From NCBI GenBank assembly GCA_005502775.1, contig SCNI01000012.1:29289-93288 (forward strand): 64,000 nucleotides of DNA, given 5' to 3'. Every line of letters begins with the position of its first letter. The first letter of the stretch is position 1. Below are positions 7,977 through 15,875 of the stretch, piece by piece. A program made the position numbers and the translations under genes. This DNA comes from Microbacteriaceae bacterium 3FA27C10 (GTDB taxonomy: Bacteria; Actinomycetota; Actinomycetes; Actinomycetales; Microbacteriaceae). Below the pieces are notes generated by a model. That model saw only the letters and a list, made by a program, of their open reading frames with translations, ran no database searches and was not told where the DNA came from.

Positions 7977-8720
7977 ATGACCAGCAAGCAGTCCATCTTC
8001 GGGCGCATCGCCCAGCTCGCCAAGGCCAACATCAACAACCTCATCGACCAGGCCGAGGACCCCCAGCTGATGCTCGACCAGCTGGTGCGCGACTACACCG
8101 AGAACATCGCCGACGCGGAGAGCGCCATCGCCCAGACCATCGGCAACCTGCGCCTGCTCGAGGAGGACCACCGCGAAGACGTGGCGGCCGCGGCGGACTG
8201 GGGCCGCAAGGCCCTCGCCGCGAGCACCAAGGCCGACGAGTACCGCGCCGCCGGCAACGCGACCGACGCCGACAAGTTCGACGCCCTCGCGAAGGTGGCT
8301 CTCACCCGTCAGCTGCAGTCGGAGAACGAGGCCAAGGACGCCGAGCCCTCGATCGCCTCCCAGACCGAGTCGGTCGAGAAGCTCAAGTCGGGCCTGGCCT
8401 CGATGAAGGAGAAGCTCAATCAGCTGAAGTCCAAGCGCGACAACCTCGTGGCCCGCGCGAAGACCGCCCAGGCCCAGGGTCAGGTGCAGGATGCGCTCAA
8501 GAACCTGAACGTGCTCGACCCCACCAGCGACCTCGGCCGCTTCGAGGACAAGATCCGCCGCGAGGAGGCCCGCGTGCGCGGCCAGGAGGAACTCAACGCC
8601 TCGAGCCTCGACGCGCAGTTCGAGAGCCTCGACGACATCGGCGAGTTGACCGAGGTGGAGGCGCGCCTCGCGGCACTCAAGTCCGGCGGGGCCGCCAAAG
8701 CGGTCACGAGCGGCGAATAG
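7977..8720 (+). CDS. pspA: phage shock protein A (PspA/IM30 family)
   Basis: The 247-residue protein is nearly all helical, begins with the amphipathic membrane-binding helix typical of PspA (SIFGRIAQLAKANINNLIDQAEDP), and keeps the PQLMLDQLVRDY signature. PspA/IM30 proteins oligomerize on damaged inner membranes and protect the proton-motive force. An AGGAG ribosome site stands 7 nt before the ATG. The upstream TPM gene and the absence of pspBC fit the actinobacterial type of psp locus. Confidence 0.95.
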   Translation: MTSKQSIFGRIAQLAKANINNLIDQAEDPQLMLDQLVRDYTENIADAESAIAQTIGNLRLLEEDHREDVAAAADWGRKALAASTKADEYRAAGNATDADKFDALAKVALTRQLQSENEAKDAEPSIASQTESVEKLKSGLASMKEKLNQLKSKRDNLVARAKTAQAQGQVQDALKNLNVLDPTSDLGRFEDKIRREEARVRGQEELNASSLDAQFESLDDIGELTEVEARLAALKSGGAAKAVTSGE

Positions 8721-8733
8721 GCGCGCCGAACCG

Positions 8734-9561
8734 GTGGCTGCGACCTTCGTCGTCGTTCCCCAGTGGCAGGGCTCCGGCTCGAGCCGCGCGATGCGCCTCA
8801 TCGACGGCGCCGAGGCCGTGCGCGGCGACCTGCCGTCCTCCGCCACGCGCGTGGTGGAGGTGCCGGCGGGCGCCGGTGAGTCCCTGGGAACGGGGGTCGA
8901 CCGCTTCTCGTCGATCGAGCTGATCGCGGCGGCGAGCGATGCCGTGCTCCGGGAGGTCGAGGGCGTGCCGATCGTGATCGGCGGCGACTGCGGCGTCGAG
9001 CTCTCGGCGGTGCGCCACGCCGTGCGGAGCACGGTGGAACCCGTGACCGTCGTGTGGTTCGACGCCCATCCCGATCTCAACACCCCGGAGTCCTCGCCCT
9101 CGGGGGCGTTCCACGGCATGGTGCTGCGCACCCTGCTCGGCGGCGGACCCACCGAGCTGGCCGCCGAGGCGCTGCTCGAACCCTCCCAGGTGGTGCTCGC
9201 GGGAACCCGCGCGCTCGACGACGCCGAGGCGGCCTTCGTCGACGAGGCGGGAATCCGGATGCTCGCCCCGGCGCAGCTCGCGACTCCGGATGCGCTGCTC
9301 GCTGCCCTGCGCGAGGCCGGCGCCGGCGCGGTGTACCTGCACGTCGACCTCGACGTCCTCGACCCGGGTGAGATCGACGGCGTGGCGTTCCCCGAGCCGT
9401 TCGGCGTGGGTGCGGCCGAGCTGACCGCGGCCATCCGCGCGGTGCGCGAGGAGTTCACGCTCGTGGGCGCCGGCATCACCGAGTTCGCGCCGTCGACGCC
9501 CGAGGCCGCGGTCGAGGACCTGCCGACGATTCTGCGGATCGTGTCGGCGCTGGTGCGCTGA
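8734..9561 (+). CDS. arginase/ureohydrolase-fold protein with altered metal site
   Basis: The 275-residue protein follows the arginase/agmatinase/formiminoglutamase fold. The second metal motif (WFDAHPDLN, D110-H112-D114) and third motif (HVDLDVLDP, D205 and D207) are intact. The first motif reads GGDCG at 83-87, with Cys86 where manganese ureohydrolases have His. This may change the metal occupancy or substrate, so I name no reaction. The start is a GTG 13 nt after pspA with no clear ribosome site, so it is probably cotranscribed and translationally coupled. Confidence 0.85.
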   Translation: MAATFVVVPQWQGSGSSRAMRLIDGAEAVRGDLPSSATRVVEVPAGAGESLGTGVDRFSSIELIAAASDAVLREVEGVPIVIGGDCGVELSAVRHAVRSTVEPVTVVWFDAHPDLNTPESSPSGAFHGMVLRTLLGGGPTELAAEALLEPSQVVLAGTRALDDAEAAFVDEAGIRMLAPAQLATPDALLAALREAGAGAVYLHVDLDVLDPGEIDGVAFPEPFGVGAAELTAAIRAVREEFTLVGAGITEFAPSTPEAAVEDLPTILRIVSALVR

Positions 9562-9655
9562 GCATCCGGCCGGCCATCGGGCGCGGCACCGCGCATCCGG
9601 CCCACCGCAGGGCGATCTGTGCGCAGAATGGGATGACACGAAGCGAGGAGCAGCA

Positions 9656-11104
9656 ATGACCAGCGAATACGACGTGATCGTGATCGGTGCGGGAGCGGTG
9701 GGCGAGAACGTGGCCGACCGCGCGGTGCAGGGCGGCATGACGACCGCTCTCGTCGAGGCGGAGCTCGTGGGCGGCGAGTGCTCGTACTGGGCCTGCATGC
9801 CGTCGAAGGCCCTGCTGCGCGCCGGCGTGGTGCTGCGTTCGGCCGAGAACGTGAAGGGCGCCTCGGCTGCCGTCACCGGAACCGTCGACGCGGCCGCGGT
9901 GTTCGAGCGGCGCAACTCCTTCACGAGCGACTGGAACGACCAGGGGCAGGCCGACTGGGTCTCCGGGGCCGGCATCGAGCTCGTGCGCGGGCACGCCGTC
10001 TTCACAGGCGTGAAGGAGCTCGCGGTCACGGCGGCCGACGGCACGGTCACGACGCTCAGGGCCCGTCACGCCATCGTGGTGTCGACCGGGTCGACCGCGC
10101 TGCTGCCCGACATCCCGGGCCTCGCGGAAGCCGCGCCGTGGACCAGCCGCGAGGCCACGAGCGCCCAGAGCGCCCCGGCCCGCCTGACGGTGGTGGGCGG
10201 CGGGGTCGTGGCTTGCGAGATGGCGACCGCCTACGCCTCGCTCGGCAGCACGGTGACGCTCCTCTCGCGCGGCGGTCTCCTCGCCAACCAGGAGCCGTTC
10301 GCGGGCGAGCTCGTGACGGCCTCGCTGCGCGAGCTCGGTGTCGACGTGCGCACCGGCGTCTCCCCCACTGCGGTGGAGCGCGGCGCCGACGGCGTGGTGC
10401 GCACGACGCTGGCCGACGGAGCCGTGATCGAGGGTGACGAGATCCTCGTCGCCACCGGGCGGCTGCCCCGCACGGGCGACCTCGGGCTCGAGGCCATCGG
10501 TCTCGAGCCGAACCAGTGGCTGACGACCGACGACACCTTGCTCGTGCTCGGTGCCGACGGAGAGCCGCTCGAAGGCGCGTGGCTCTACGCCACCGGAGAC
10601 GTGAACCATCGCGCGCTGCTCACCCACCAGGGCAAGTACCAGGCCCGGGCCGCCGGCGACGTCGTCGCGGCGCGCGCCACCGGCAAGTCGCTCGTGACCG
10701 GCCCCTGGGGCCGGCATGTGGCGACGGCCGACCATGCCGCCGTTCCGCAGGTGACCTTCACCGACCCGGAGGTGGCGTCGGTGGGCCTCACGGCCGCGGC
10801 CGCGGAGAAGGCCGGGTTCCGCATCCGGGTGGTCGACTACGAGATCGGCAACGTGGCGGGCGCCTCGGTCTCCCGCGACGGCTACCGGGGAACGGCGCGC
10901 ATGGTGGTCGACGAGGACCGCCAGGTGATTCTCGGCGCGACCTTCGTAGGCCCTGAGGTGTCGGAGCTGCTGCACTCGGCGACGGTCGCGGTGGTCGGTG
11001 AGGTTCCGCTGTCCCGTCTCTGGCACGCGGTGCCCTCCTACCCCACCATCAGCGAGGTGTGGCTGCGCCTGCTCGAGACGTACGGCCGGGACGCCAGCGC
11101 GTGA
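9656..11104 (+). CDS. FAD-dependent pyridine nucleotide-disulfide oxidoreductase
   Basis: The 482-residue protein is a class I flavin disulfide reductase. It has an N-terminal FAD-binding GAGAVG (11-16), a redox pair C42 and C47 in GGECSYWACMPSK, an NAD(P)-binding VVGGGVVACEMA near residue 182, a second FAD contact (YATGDVNH) and the C-terminal dimerization domain. Dihydrolipoamide and mercuric reductases normally have C-x4-C in the form CLNVGC or CVNVGC; the SYWA spacing peptide is that of a common but uncharacterized actinobacterial branch. A true E3 subunit is therefore not proven. A GAGGAG ribosome site precedes the ATG. Confidence 0.9.
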   Translation: MTSEYDVIVIGAGAVGENVADRAVQGGMTTALVEAELVGGECSYWACMPSKALLRAGVVLRSAENVKGASAAVTGTVDAAAVFERRNSFTSDWNDQGQADWVSGAGIELVRGHAVFTGVKELAVTAADGTVTTLRARHAIVVSTGSTALLPDIPGLAEAAPWTSREATSAQSAPARLTVVGGGVVACEMATAYASLGSTVTLLSRGGLLANQEPFAGELVTASLRELGVDVRTGVSPTAVERGADGVVRTTLADGAVIEGDEILVATGRLPRTGDLGLEAIGLEPNQWLTTDDTLLVLGADGEPLEGAWLYATGDVNHRALLTHQGKYQARAAGDVVAARATGKSLVTGPWGRHVATADHAAVPQVTFTDPEVASVGLTAAAAEKAGFRIRVVDYEIGNVAGASVSRDGYRGTARMVVDEDRQVILGATFVGPEVSELLHSATVAVVGEVPLSRLWHAVPSYPTISEVWLRLLETYGRDASA

Positions 11105-11484
11105 CACCGCTGGAACGTCTGCGGAGCGTGCTCTACGCGCCGCCCGTGGCCCGGGCCGGCTACCTCTACGCGACCGGGGTCGGGCTCGCGCTGGGGGCGC
11201 TGCTCGGCACCGGGCGCATCCGGCGGGTGGATGGCTTGTTCGTGTGCGTCGGCATGCCCGCCTGGGCCTTCCGCCGCGGAGGTACTTGCGTGGGCGGGGT
11301 CTACCTGACCGACCGCAACGACGCGCCGCACGTGCTCCGGCACGAGGCCGTGCACCGAAGGCAGTGGCAGCAGTACGGAATGATGTTCCCCCTGCTCTAT
11401 GCGCTCGCCGGGCAGAACCCGCTCACGAACCACTTCGAGATCGAGGCCGGCCTCGAAGACGGCAACTACCTGCCACGCGGGTAG
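11101..11484 (+). CDS. small protein with HExxH-type motif (127 aa)
   Basis: The GTG start overlaps the stop of the preceding flavoprotein gene (GTGA), so the two are translationally coupled. The protein has one moderately hydrophobic segment (YLYATGVGLALGALLG, about 18-33), a Gly/Cys loop, and then RHEAVHRRQW, which contains HEAVH, the zinc-binding HExxH pattern of metallopeptidases. A GLEDGNYLP tail follows. Similar actinobacterial proteins are often given vague names, and I do not trust a specific function. A membrane-associated minimal metalloprotease is possible but unproven. Confidence 0.72.
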   Translation: MTPLERLRSVLYAPPVARAGYLYATGVGLALGALLGTGRIRRVDGLFVCVGMPAWAFRRGGTCVGGVYLTDRNDAPHVLRHEAVHRRQWQQYGMMFPLLYALAGQNPLTNHFEIEAGLEDGNYLPRG

Positions 11485-11512
11485 CCTGCGCGGCAGGGCC
11501 CAGGCGGACGGC

Positions 11513-11899
11513 TCAGACGGCGGCGGAGTCGTTCGGCACGCCGGGCGCGAGCCACACGCAGACGGCCGCGCCGTCGAGCTCGAGATCGCCGGTGGACATC
11601 TCGCCCATCCAGGCGCGCACGGCGCGGGCCACGGCCTGGCCGGGGGCGCAGGCTAGACCGGTGCCCATCTCTCCCGAGCGGATGTCGCGGGCGAGCCAGG
11701 TGACGGTGACGCGCTCCGGGGTGGCGATCGGGTCGATCGCCGCTGCATCCGGAACCTCGATGAAGATCTGCCCCTGGGCCCGGTCGGGGAGGCTGGCGAC
11801 CAGCGCCCGCAACTCGTCGAGGTCGGCGTCGGTGCCGGCGAGGAGCACGCGGCCGGCTGCACGGGAGACGAGGGTGGCGTCGGAGGCGATCACATACAT
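11513..11899 (-). CDS. stand-alone SIP (siderophore-interacting protein C-terminal) domain protein
   Basis: The 128-residue protein resembles the NAD(P)H-binding C-terminal half of siderophore-interacting ferric reductases: GRVLLAGTDADLDELRALVASLP, an acidic FIEVPD strand, VTWLAR, and a tail with GDLELDG. The FAD-binding half is missing, so it may assist a separate flavin reductase or bind a nucleotide alone. A longer upstream reading frame exists, but the ATG at 11899 is 8 nt after a TATACT -10 box, which is overlapped by a candidate iron box. The promoter context therefore supports both the start and a role in iron handling. Confidence 0.78.
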   Translation of the reverse strand: MYVIASDATLVSRAAGRVLLAGTDADLDELRALVASLPDRAQGQIFIEVPDAAAIDPIATPERVTVTWLARDIRSGEMGTGLACAPGQAVARAVRAWMGEMSTGDLELDGAAVCVWLAPGVPNDSAAV

Positions 11900-11907
11900 T
11901 TGAGGCA

Positions 11908-11929
11908 AGTATAGGCATGCCTTACTTAG
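11908..11929 (-). promoter_or_regulatory. -10 hexamer overlapped by a candidate DtxR/IdeR iron box
   Basis: On the minus strand CTAAGTAAGGCATGCCTAT (11911-11929) matches the DtxR/IdeR consensus at 12 of 19 positions and contains a perfect AGGCATGCCT palindrome. The -10 TATACT (11908-11913) overlaps it, so a bound repressor would block the SIP gene. Confidence 0.5.
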
Positions 11930-11982
11930 GATTGCCACACCTCTGAGAGAACACTCGGGCAGCGCAGCACGATCCGCGCCGG

Positions 11983-13410
11983 TCACCACTGCGGCGGATG
12001 CACCGACCCCCAGCCGAGCCGCCGCTCGAGCTGCCGGGCGATCGCGAGCAGCGTCGCCTCTCCCCCGGGGCGCCCCACGAGCTGCGCCCCCATCGGCAAC
12101 CCCTCGGCCGTGCGGTGCACCGGCACCGCGATGGCGGGCAATCCGCTCACATTCGCGAACGAGGTGTAGGGCGTGTACTGCACCTGCTGCGCGAAGTTGC
12201 GCTCGCCGTCGTGGGCGTCGAACCAGCCGAGCGGCCGCGGGGTCATGGCGAGGGCGGGCATCAGCACCGCGTCGTAGCCCTCGAACTGCCGGATGATCGA
12301 GCGCTCGTAGGCCGACAGGGTCGCCAGGGCGCGCGCGAGCTCCACGGCGGGAATGGAGCGGCCACGATGCACGAGCCAGCGGGTGAGGGGCTCGAGCAGG
12401 TGCTCGTCGCCCTCCTCGACCGGGATGCCCCCCGCGCCCACCTGCCAGATCACCCGGAAGGCCCCGGCGTAGTCGGGCGCAGGCTCGAGCGCGAACTCCT
12501 CCATGCCGTGGCCGAGCGCGACGAGGCTGTCGCGCGCCACGGCGAGGGCCTCGGCGGCCTCCGCCCCCAGCACGATCTCGTAGGCCGTCTCCCACGGAGA
12601 GCCCGTGGTGAGCCCGATCTGGAACCGGCCCTCGCCGCGCAGTGCCGCGCCGAGGAACAGCCCGTCGTCGTCGACGGGCGGCCGCAGGGTGTGGTGGTGC
12701 AGGATGCGCTCCCCGCGCCGGGCGATCATGCCGTCGAGCAGCAGGGCGGCATCGCCCACGGTGCGCGCGATCGGTCCGGCGACAGGGAGACCGGCCAGCG
12801 CATCCAGGCCCGAACCCGCGGGCACGAGACCGCGCGAGGGCTTCAGGCCCACGAGGCCGCAGGCCGCGGCCGGGATGCGGATGGAGCCGCCCCCGTCGGA
12901 GCCCGGCGCGAAGGGCAGCAGCCCCGCCGCCACGGCGACGGCGGCGCCGCCGCTCGAGCCGCCGGAGCCCCGGGTGGTGTCGTAGGGGTTGCGGGCGGGC
13001 GGTGCGACGAGCGTCTCGGTGTAGCTCGGCAGGCCGAACTCCGGTGTCGCCGTCTTGCCGAGGCTCACCCCGCCGGCCGCGTCGAGCTGGAGGGCGATCT
13101 CGTCGCTCTCCTCCGGTTCGAAATCGGCGAACAGCCGCGAGCCGAAGGTCGTGCGCACTCCCGCCCGCCGTGTGAGGTCCTTGTCGGCGAACGGCAGCCC
13201 CCAGAGCGGCGCGGTGCGGGGCACGGATGCCTCCACCTCGGCCGCGCGGGCCCGGGCGGCCTCCGCGCTCACCGTGTGGAACGCGCCGAGCGACGGGTTC
13301 AGCCGCGTGATGCGCTCGAGGTAGTGCTCGGTGAGCTCGAGCACCCCGAGCTCACCCCGCTGCAGCAGGCGGTACTGTTCGAGAGCGGTGAGGTCATGGA
13401 TCTCGGCCAT
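11983..13410 (-). CDS. amidase (amidase signature family)
   Basis: The 475-residue enzyme has the Ser-cisSer-Lys triad of the amidase signature family: Lys in GLPFADKDL, the cis Ser in GSGGSSGGAAVAVAAG and the nucleophile Ser in SDGGGSIRIPAA. The signature is followed by the usual GLVGLKPSRG. It should hydrolyse a small amide; it is not GatA, since gatC/gatB are absent nearby and the sequence lacks GatA-specific features. The start is an ATG placed 6 nt after a TAGGGT -10 hexamer. Confidence 0.92.
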   Translation of the reverse strand: MAEIHDLTALEQYRLLQRGELGVLELTEHYLERITRLNPSLGAFHTVSAEAARARAAEVEASVPRTAPLWGLPFADKDLTRRAGVRTTFGSRLFADFEPEESDEIALQLDAAGGVSLGKTATPEFGLPSYTETLVAPPARNPYDTTRGSGGSSGGAAVAVAAGLLPFAPGSDGGGSIRIPAAACGLVGLKPSRGLVPAGSGLDALAGLPVAGPIARTVGDAALLLDGMIARRGERILHHHTLRPPVDDDGLFLGAALRGEGRFQIGLTTGSPWETAYEIVLGAEAAEALAVARDSLVALGHGMEEFALEPAPDYAGAFRVIWQVGAGGIPVEEGDEHLLEPLTRWLVHRGRSIPAVELARALATLSAYERSIIRQFEGYDAVLMPALAMTPRPLGWFDAHDGERNFAQQVQYTPYTSFANVSGLPAIAVPVHRTAEGLPMGAQLVGRPGGEATLLAIARQLERRLGWGSVHPPQW

Positions 13411-13416
13411 GGTCCG

Positions 13417-13422
13417 ACCCTA
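13417..13422 (-). promoter_or_regulatory. -10 hexamer of the amidase gene (leaderless type)
   Basis: TAGGGT on the minus strand ends 6 nt before the ATG at 13410. Confidence 0.45.
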
Positions 13423-13451
13423 TCCCGCCACCGCTTCGCCGGGCCGTTCGC

Positions 13452-13457
13452 TAGGCT
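13452..13457 (+). promoter_or_regulatory. candidate -10 hexamer of the LLM oxidoreductase gene
   Basis: TAGGCT lies 45 nt before the ATG at 13503. Here the message would have a leader with a good GAAGGAG ribosome site. Confidence 0.4.
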
Positions 13458-13502
13458 CGATCACGGCCGCTCCCCCGCGGCCACGACGGCGAAGGAGCCC
13501 TC

Positions 13503-14543
13503 ATGCGCCTGGGCGTGGCGATCGACTATTCCGACGACTTCCTGACGGCCGTCGCCGAGGTGCGCGACTACGAGCGCGCCGGCGCAGGACTCATCGCGGT
13601 CTCGGAGGCGTACTCCTTCGACGCGGTGAGCCGGCTCGGCTACCTGGCCGCCGTCACCTCGACCGTGGCGCTCACCTCCGCCATCCTGCCGATCTACTCG
13701 CGCACCCCGACGCTGCTCGCCATGACCGCCGCCGGGCTCGACGACCTCTCCGGCGGCCGCTTCGAGCTCGGCCTCGGCTCCTCGGGGGCGCAGGTGATCG
13801 AGGGCTTCCACGGCGTGCCGTTCTCGGCCCCACTCGGTCGGCTGCGCGAGACGGTGGAGATCTGCCGCTCGGTCTGGCGCCGCGAACCGCTCGTGCACGA
13901 GGGCCGCTTCTCCCCGGTGCCCCTTCCGGCGGGACAGGGCACCGGCCTCGGCAAGCCGCTCAAGCTCATCAACAAGCCCGTGCGCGCCCGAATCCCGATC
14001 TCGCTCGCCGCGCTCACCCCGAAGGCGGTGGCCCAGGCCGCGGAGATCGCCGACGGCTGGTTCCCCGTGTTCTACCACCCCGGCAAGGCGGCGGCCGCCT
14101 GGGGCGACGCCCTCGCCGAGGGCCGGGCCATGCGTTCTGCCGAACTCGGCCCGCTCGACGTGATCGTGGGCCTGCCGCTCTACGTCGGCGACGACGCCGA
14201 GCGGATGCTCGACCCGCACCGCCGCCGCACCGCCCTGTACCTCGGCGGGATGGGCGCCCGCGGGGCGAACTTCTACAACGACCTGGCCGTGCGCTACGGC
14301 TACGCCGACGAGGCCACCCGGGTGCAGGAGCTCTACCTCGCGGGCGAGACGGAGGCGGCGGTCGCTGCTCTGCCGGAGGACCTCGTGCGCTCGACCGCCC
14401 TGATCGGCACCGCCGAGGAGGTGCGCCGCGGACTCGACGCGCTCCGCGCATCCGGTGTCACGACCGTGCTCACCCAGCCCGTGGCACCCACCGCCGAAGG
14501 GCGCCTCGCCTCGTTCGAGGCCGCGATCGGCCTCGCCGCCTGA
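13503..14543 (+). CDS. LLM-class F420-dependent oxidoreductase
   Basis: The 346-residue TIM-barrel protein starts with a beta strand and the AIDYSDDF loop, has the conserved LTSAILPIYSRTP and GGRFELGLGSSG segments of the luciferase-like monooxygenase family, and has AAEIADGWFPVFYHP later. The subgroup resembles mycobacterial F420-dependent enzymes more than FMN monooxygenases. The substrate is unknown. It is preceded by GAAGGAG 5-6 nt from the ATG. It ends 4 nt from the stop of the convergent GNAT gene, leaving no room for a terminator. Confidence 0.88.
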   Translation: MRLGVAIDYSDDFLTAVAEVRDYERAGAGLIAVSEAYSFDAVSRLGYLAAVTSTVALTSAILPIYSRTPTLLAMTAAGLDDLSGGRFELGLGSSGAQVIEGFHGVPFSAPLGRLRETVEICRSVWRREPLVHEGRFSPVPLPAGQGTGLGKPLKLINKPVRARIPISLAALTPKAVAQAAEIADGWFPVFYHPGKAAAAWGDALAEGRAMRSAELGPLDVIVGLPLYVGDDAERMLDPHRRRTALYLGGMGARGANFYNDLAVRYGYADEATRVQELYLAGETEAAVAALPEDLVRSTALIGTAEEVRRGLDALRASGVTTVLTQPVAPTAEGRLASFEAAIGLAA

Positions 14544-14547
14544 GCCG

Positions 14548-15141
14548 CTACTTCAGCGACTTCTGCAGCAGCACCGTGCCGAGCCAGTGCCCGAACTTGA
14601 AACCCACCCGGCCGAGCCGGCCCACCTCTTTGAAGCCGAAGCTCTCGTGCAGCTTGATCGAGGCCTCGGCGCCCTGGTCGGCGATGACAGCGAGGATCTC
14701 CTTGATCCCGGCGGCCTTCGAGCGCGTGATGAGCTCGCCGAGCAGCGCCCGGCCGAGCCCCTTGCCGGTCGCGGCCGGGCCGAGGTAGATCGAGTTCTCC
14801 ACCGTGCGACGGTAGGCGGCCTTCTGCTTCCAGGCCGAGACGTAGGCGAAGCCGAGCAACGTTCCCGACGGTGACATCGCCACGAGGAAGGGGTAGTTCA
14901 GCTTCTGCGTCCAGGCGAACTTGTGGCGCCACTCCTTGAGCGTCATGGCGTCTTCGTCGAAGGTGACCACGGTGTTGGCCACGTAGTGGTTGTAGATCTC
15001 GCGGATGTACGGCAGATCGGTCTCGACCGCATCCCGGATCTCGTACTCGAAGGGCACCTCGAGCGGCGGATGCTCGACCCGGCCGGGGGCGCGCAGCTCG
15101 CGCGGGAGCTGACGGCGGGGCTGGTACTCCTCTTCCAACAT
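14548..15141 (-). CDS. GNAT N-acetyltransferase, phosphinothricin/methionine-derivative acetyltransferase-like
   Basis: The 197-residue protein has a 30-residue polar N-terminal extension and then a GNAT domain: IRDAVETDLPYIREIYNHYV (helix 1), FLVAMSPSGTLLGFAYVS (beta 4), the acetyl-CoA loop LGPAATGKGLGRALLGELI, and KLHESFGFKEVGRLGRVGFKFGHWLGTVLLQKSL. The last segment is characteristic of Pat/Bar-like acetyltransferases acting on phosphinothricin, methionine sulfoximine or related amino acids. The ATG is 6 nt after a TAGGCT hexamer. Confidence 0.88.
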   Translation of the reverse strand: MLEEEYQPRRQLPRELRAPGRVEHPPLEVPFEYEIRDAVETDLPYIREIYNHYVANTVVTFDEDAMTLKEWRHKFAWTQKLNYPFLVAMSPSGTLLGFAYVSAWKQKAAYRRTVENSIYLGPAATGKGLGRALLGELITRSKAAGIKEILAVIADQGAEASIKLHESFGFKEVGRLGRVGFKFGHWLGTVLLQKSLK

Positions 15142-15147
15142 GCGCTC

Positions 15148-15153
15148 AGCCTA
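15148..15153 (-). promoter_or_regulatory. -10 hexamer of the GNAT gene (leaderless type)
   Basis: TAGGCT on the minus strand ends 6 nt before the ATG at 15141. Confidence 0.45.
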
Positions 15154-15180
15154 CCCAGGAGCAGACGGCGCACGCGCGGG

Positions 15181-15873
15181 TCACGCCACCCTCCAGTCGA
15201 CCGGCTCGGCGCCCTGCGCGACGAGCAGCGCGTTCGCCCGGCTGAAGGGCTTCGAGCCGAAGAATCCGCGGCGGGCCGAGAGCGGGCTCGGATGCGCGCT
15301 CGTCACGAAGGGCACCGGACCGAGCATCGGGGCGAGGCTCGCCGCATCCCGGCCCCAGAGGATGGCGACGAGCGGCGCCTCCCGCTCCACCAGCACCCGG
15401 ATCGCGCGCTCGGTCACCTGCTCCCAACCCTTGCCTCGGTGCGAGCCCGGTTCACCGGGGCGCACGGTGAGCACGCGGTTCAGGAGCATCACCCCGTGCT
15501 CGCCCCAGGCCGAGAGGTCGCCGTGCGGCGCGGGCGGGATGCCGAGGTCGTCGTTCAGCTCGCGGTAGATGTTCGACAGGCTCCGTGGCAGCGGGCGCAC
15601 GTGCCGTTCGACGGCGAAGGAGAGGCCGATCGGGTGCCCCGGGGTGGGATAGGGGTCCTGACCCACGATGAGCACCCGCACCCCCGCGAGCGGCGCACGG
15701 AAGGCGCGCAGCACGTTCTCGCCCGCCGGGAGGTAACCGCGGCCGGCCGCGTTCTCCTCGCGCAGGAAATCGCCGAGCTCGGCGACGGTGCCGGCAACCG
15801 GGGAGAGCGCGGACGCCCAACCGGCGTCCATCCGCCCCGATGCCGCCAGCTCGTCGAGGGACTGACCGGGCAT
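15181..15873 (-). CDS. ung: uracil-DNA glycosylase, family 1
   Basis: The 230-residue enzyme removes uracil from DNA at the start of base excision repair. The water-activating motif GQDPYP includes Asp73, and HPIGLSF and the DNA-intercalating motif AHPSPLSA are intact. Its length matches UNG proteins. A much longer open frame extends upstream, but it only shadows the neighbouring gene. The conserved protein begins at the ATG at 15873, 2 nt after the stop of the upstream S51-like gene, so the genes from 17119 down to here form one transcript. Confidence 0.95.
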   Translation of the reverse strand: MPGQSLDELAASGRMDAGWASALSPVAGTVAELGDFLREENAAGRGYLPAGENVLRAFRAPLAGVRVLIVGQDPYPTPGHPIGLSFAVERHVRPLPRSLSNIYRELNDDLGIPPAPHGDLSAWGEHGVMLLNRVLTVRPGEPGSHRGKGWEQVTERAIRVLVEREAPLVAILWGRDAASLAPMLGPVPFVTSAHPSPLSARRGFFGSKPFSRANALLVAQGAEPVDWRVA

Positions 15874-15875
15874 GC

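Noticed and set aside
11513..12595. 360-residue frame that would fuse the SIP domain to upstream sequence
   Set aside because: The upstream part is Arg/Gly-rich shadow of the amidase gene, and a promoter with a candidate iron box stands immediately before the ATG at 11899.
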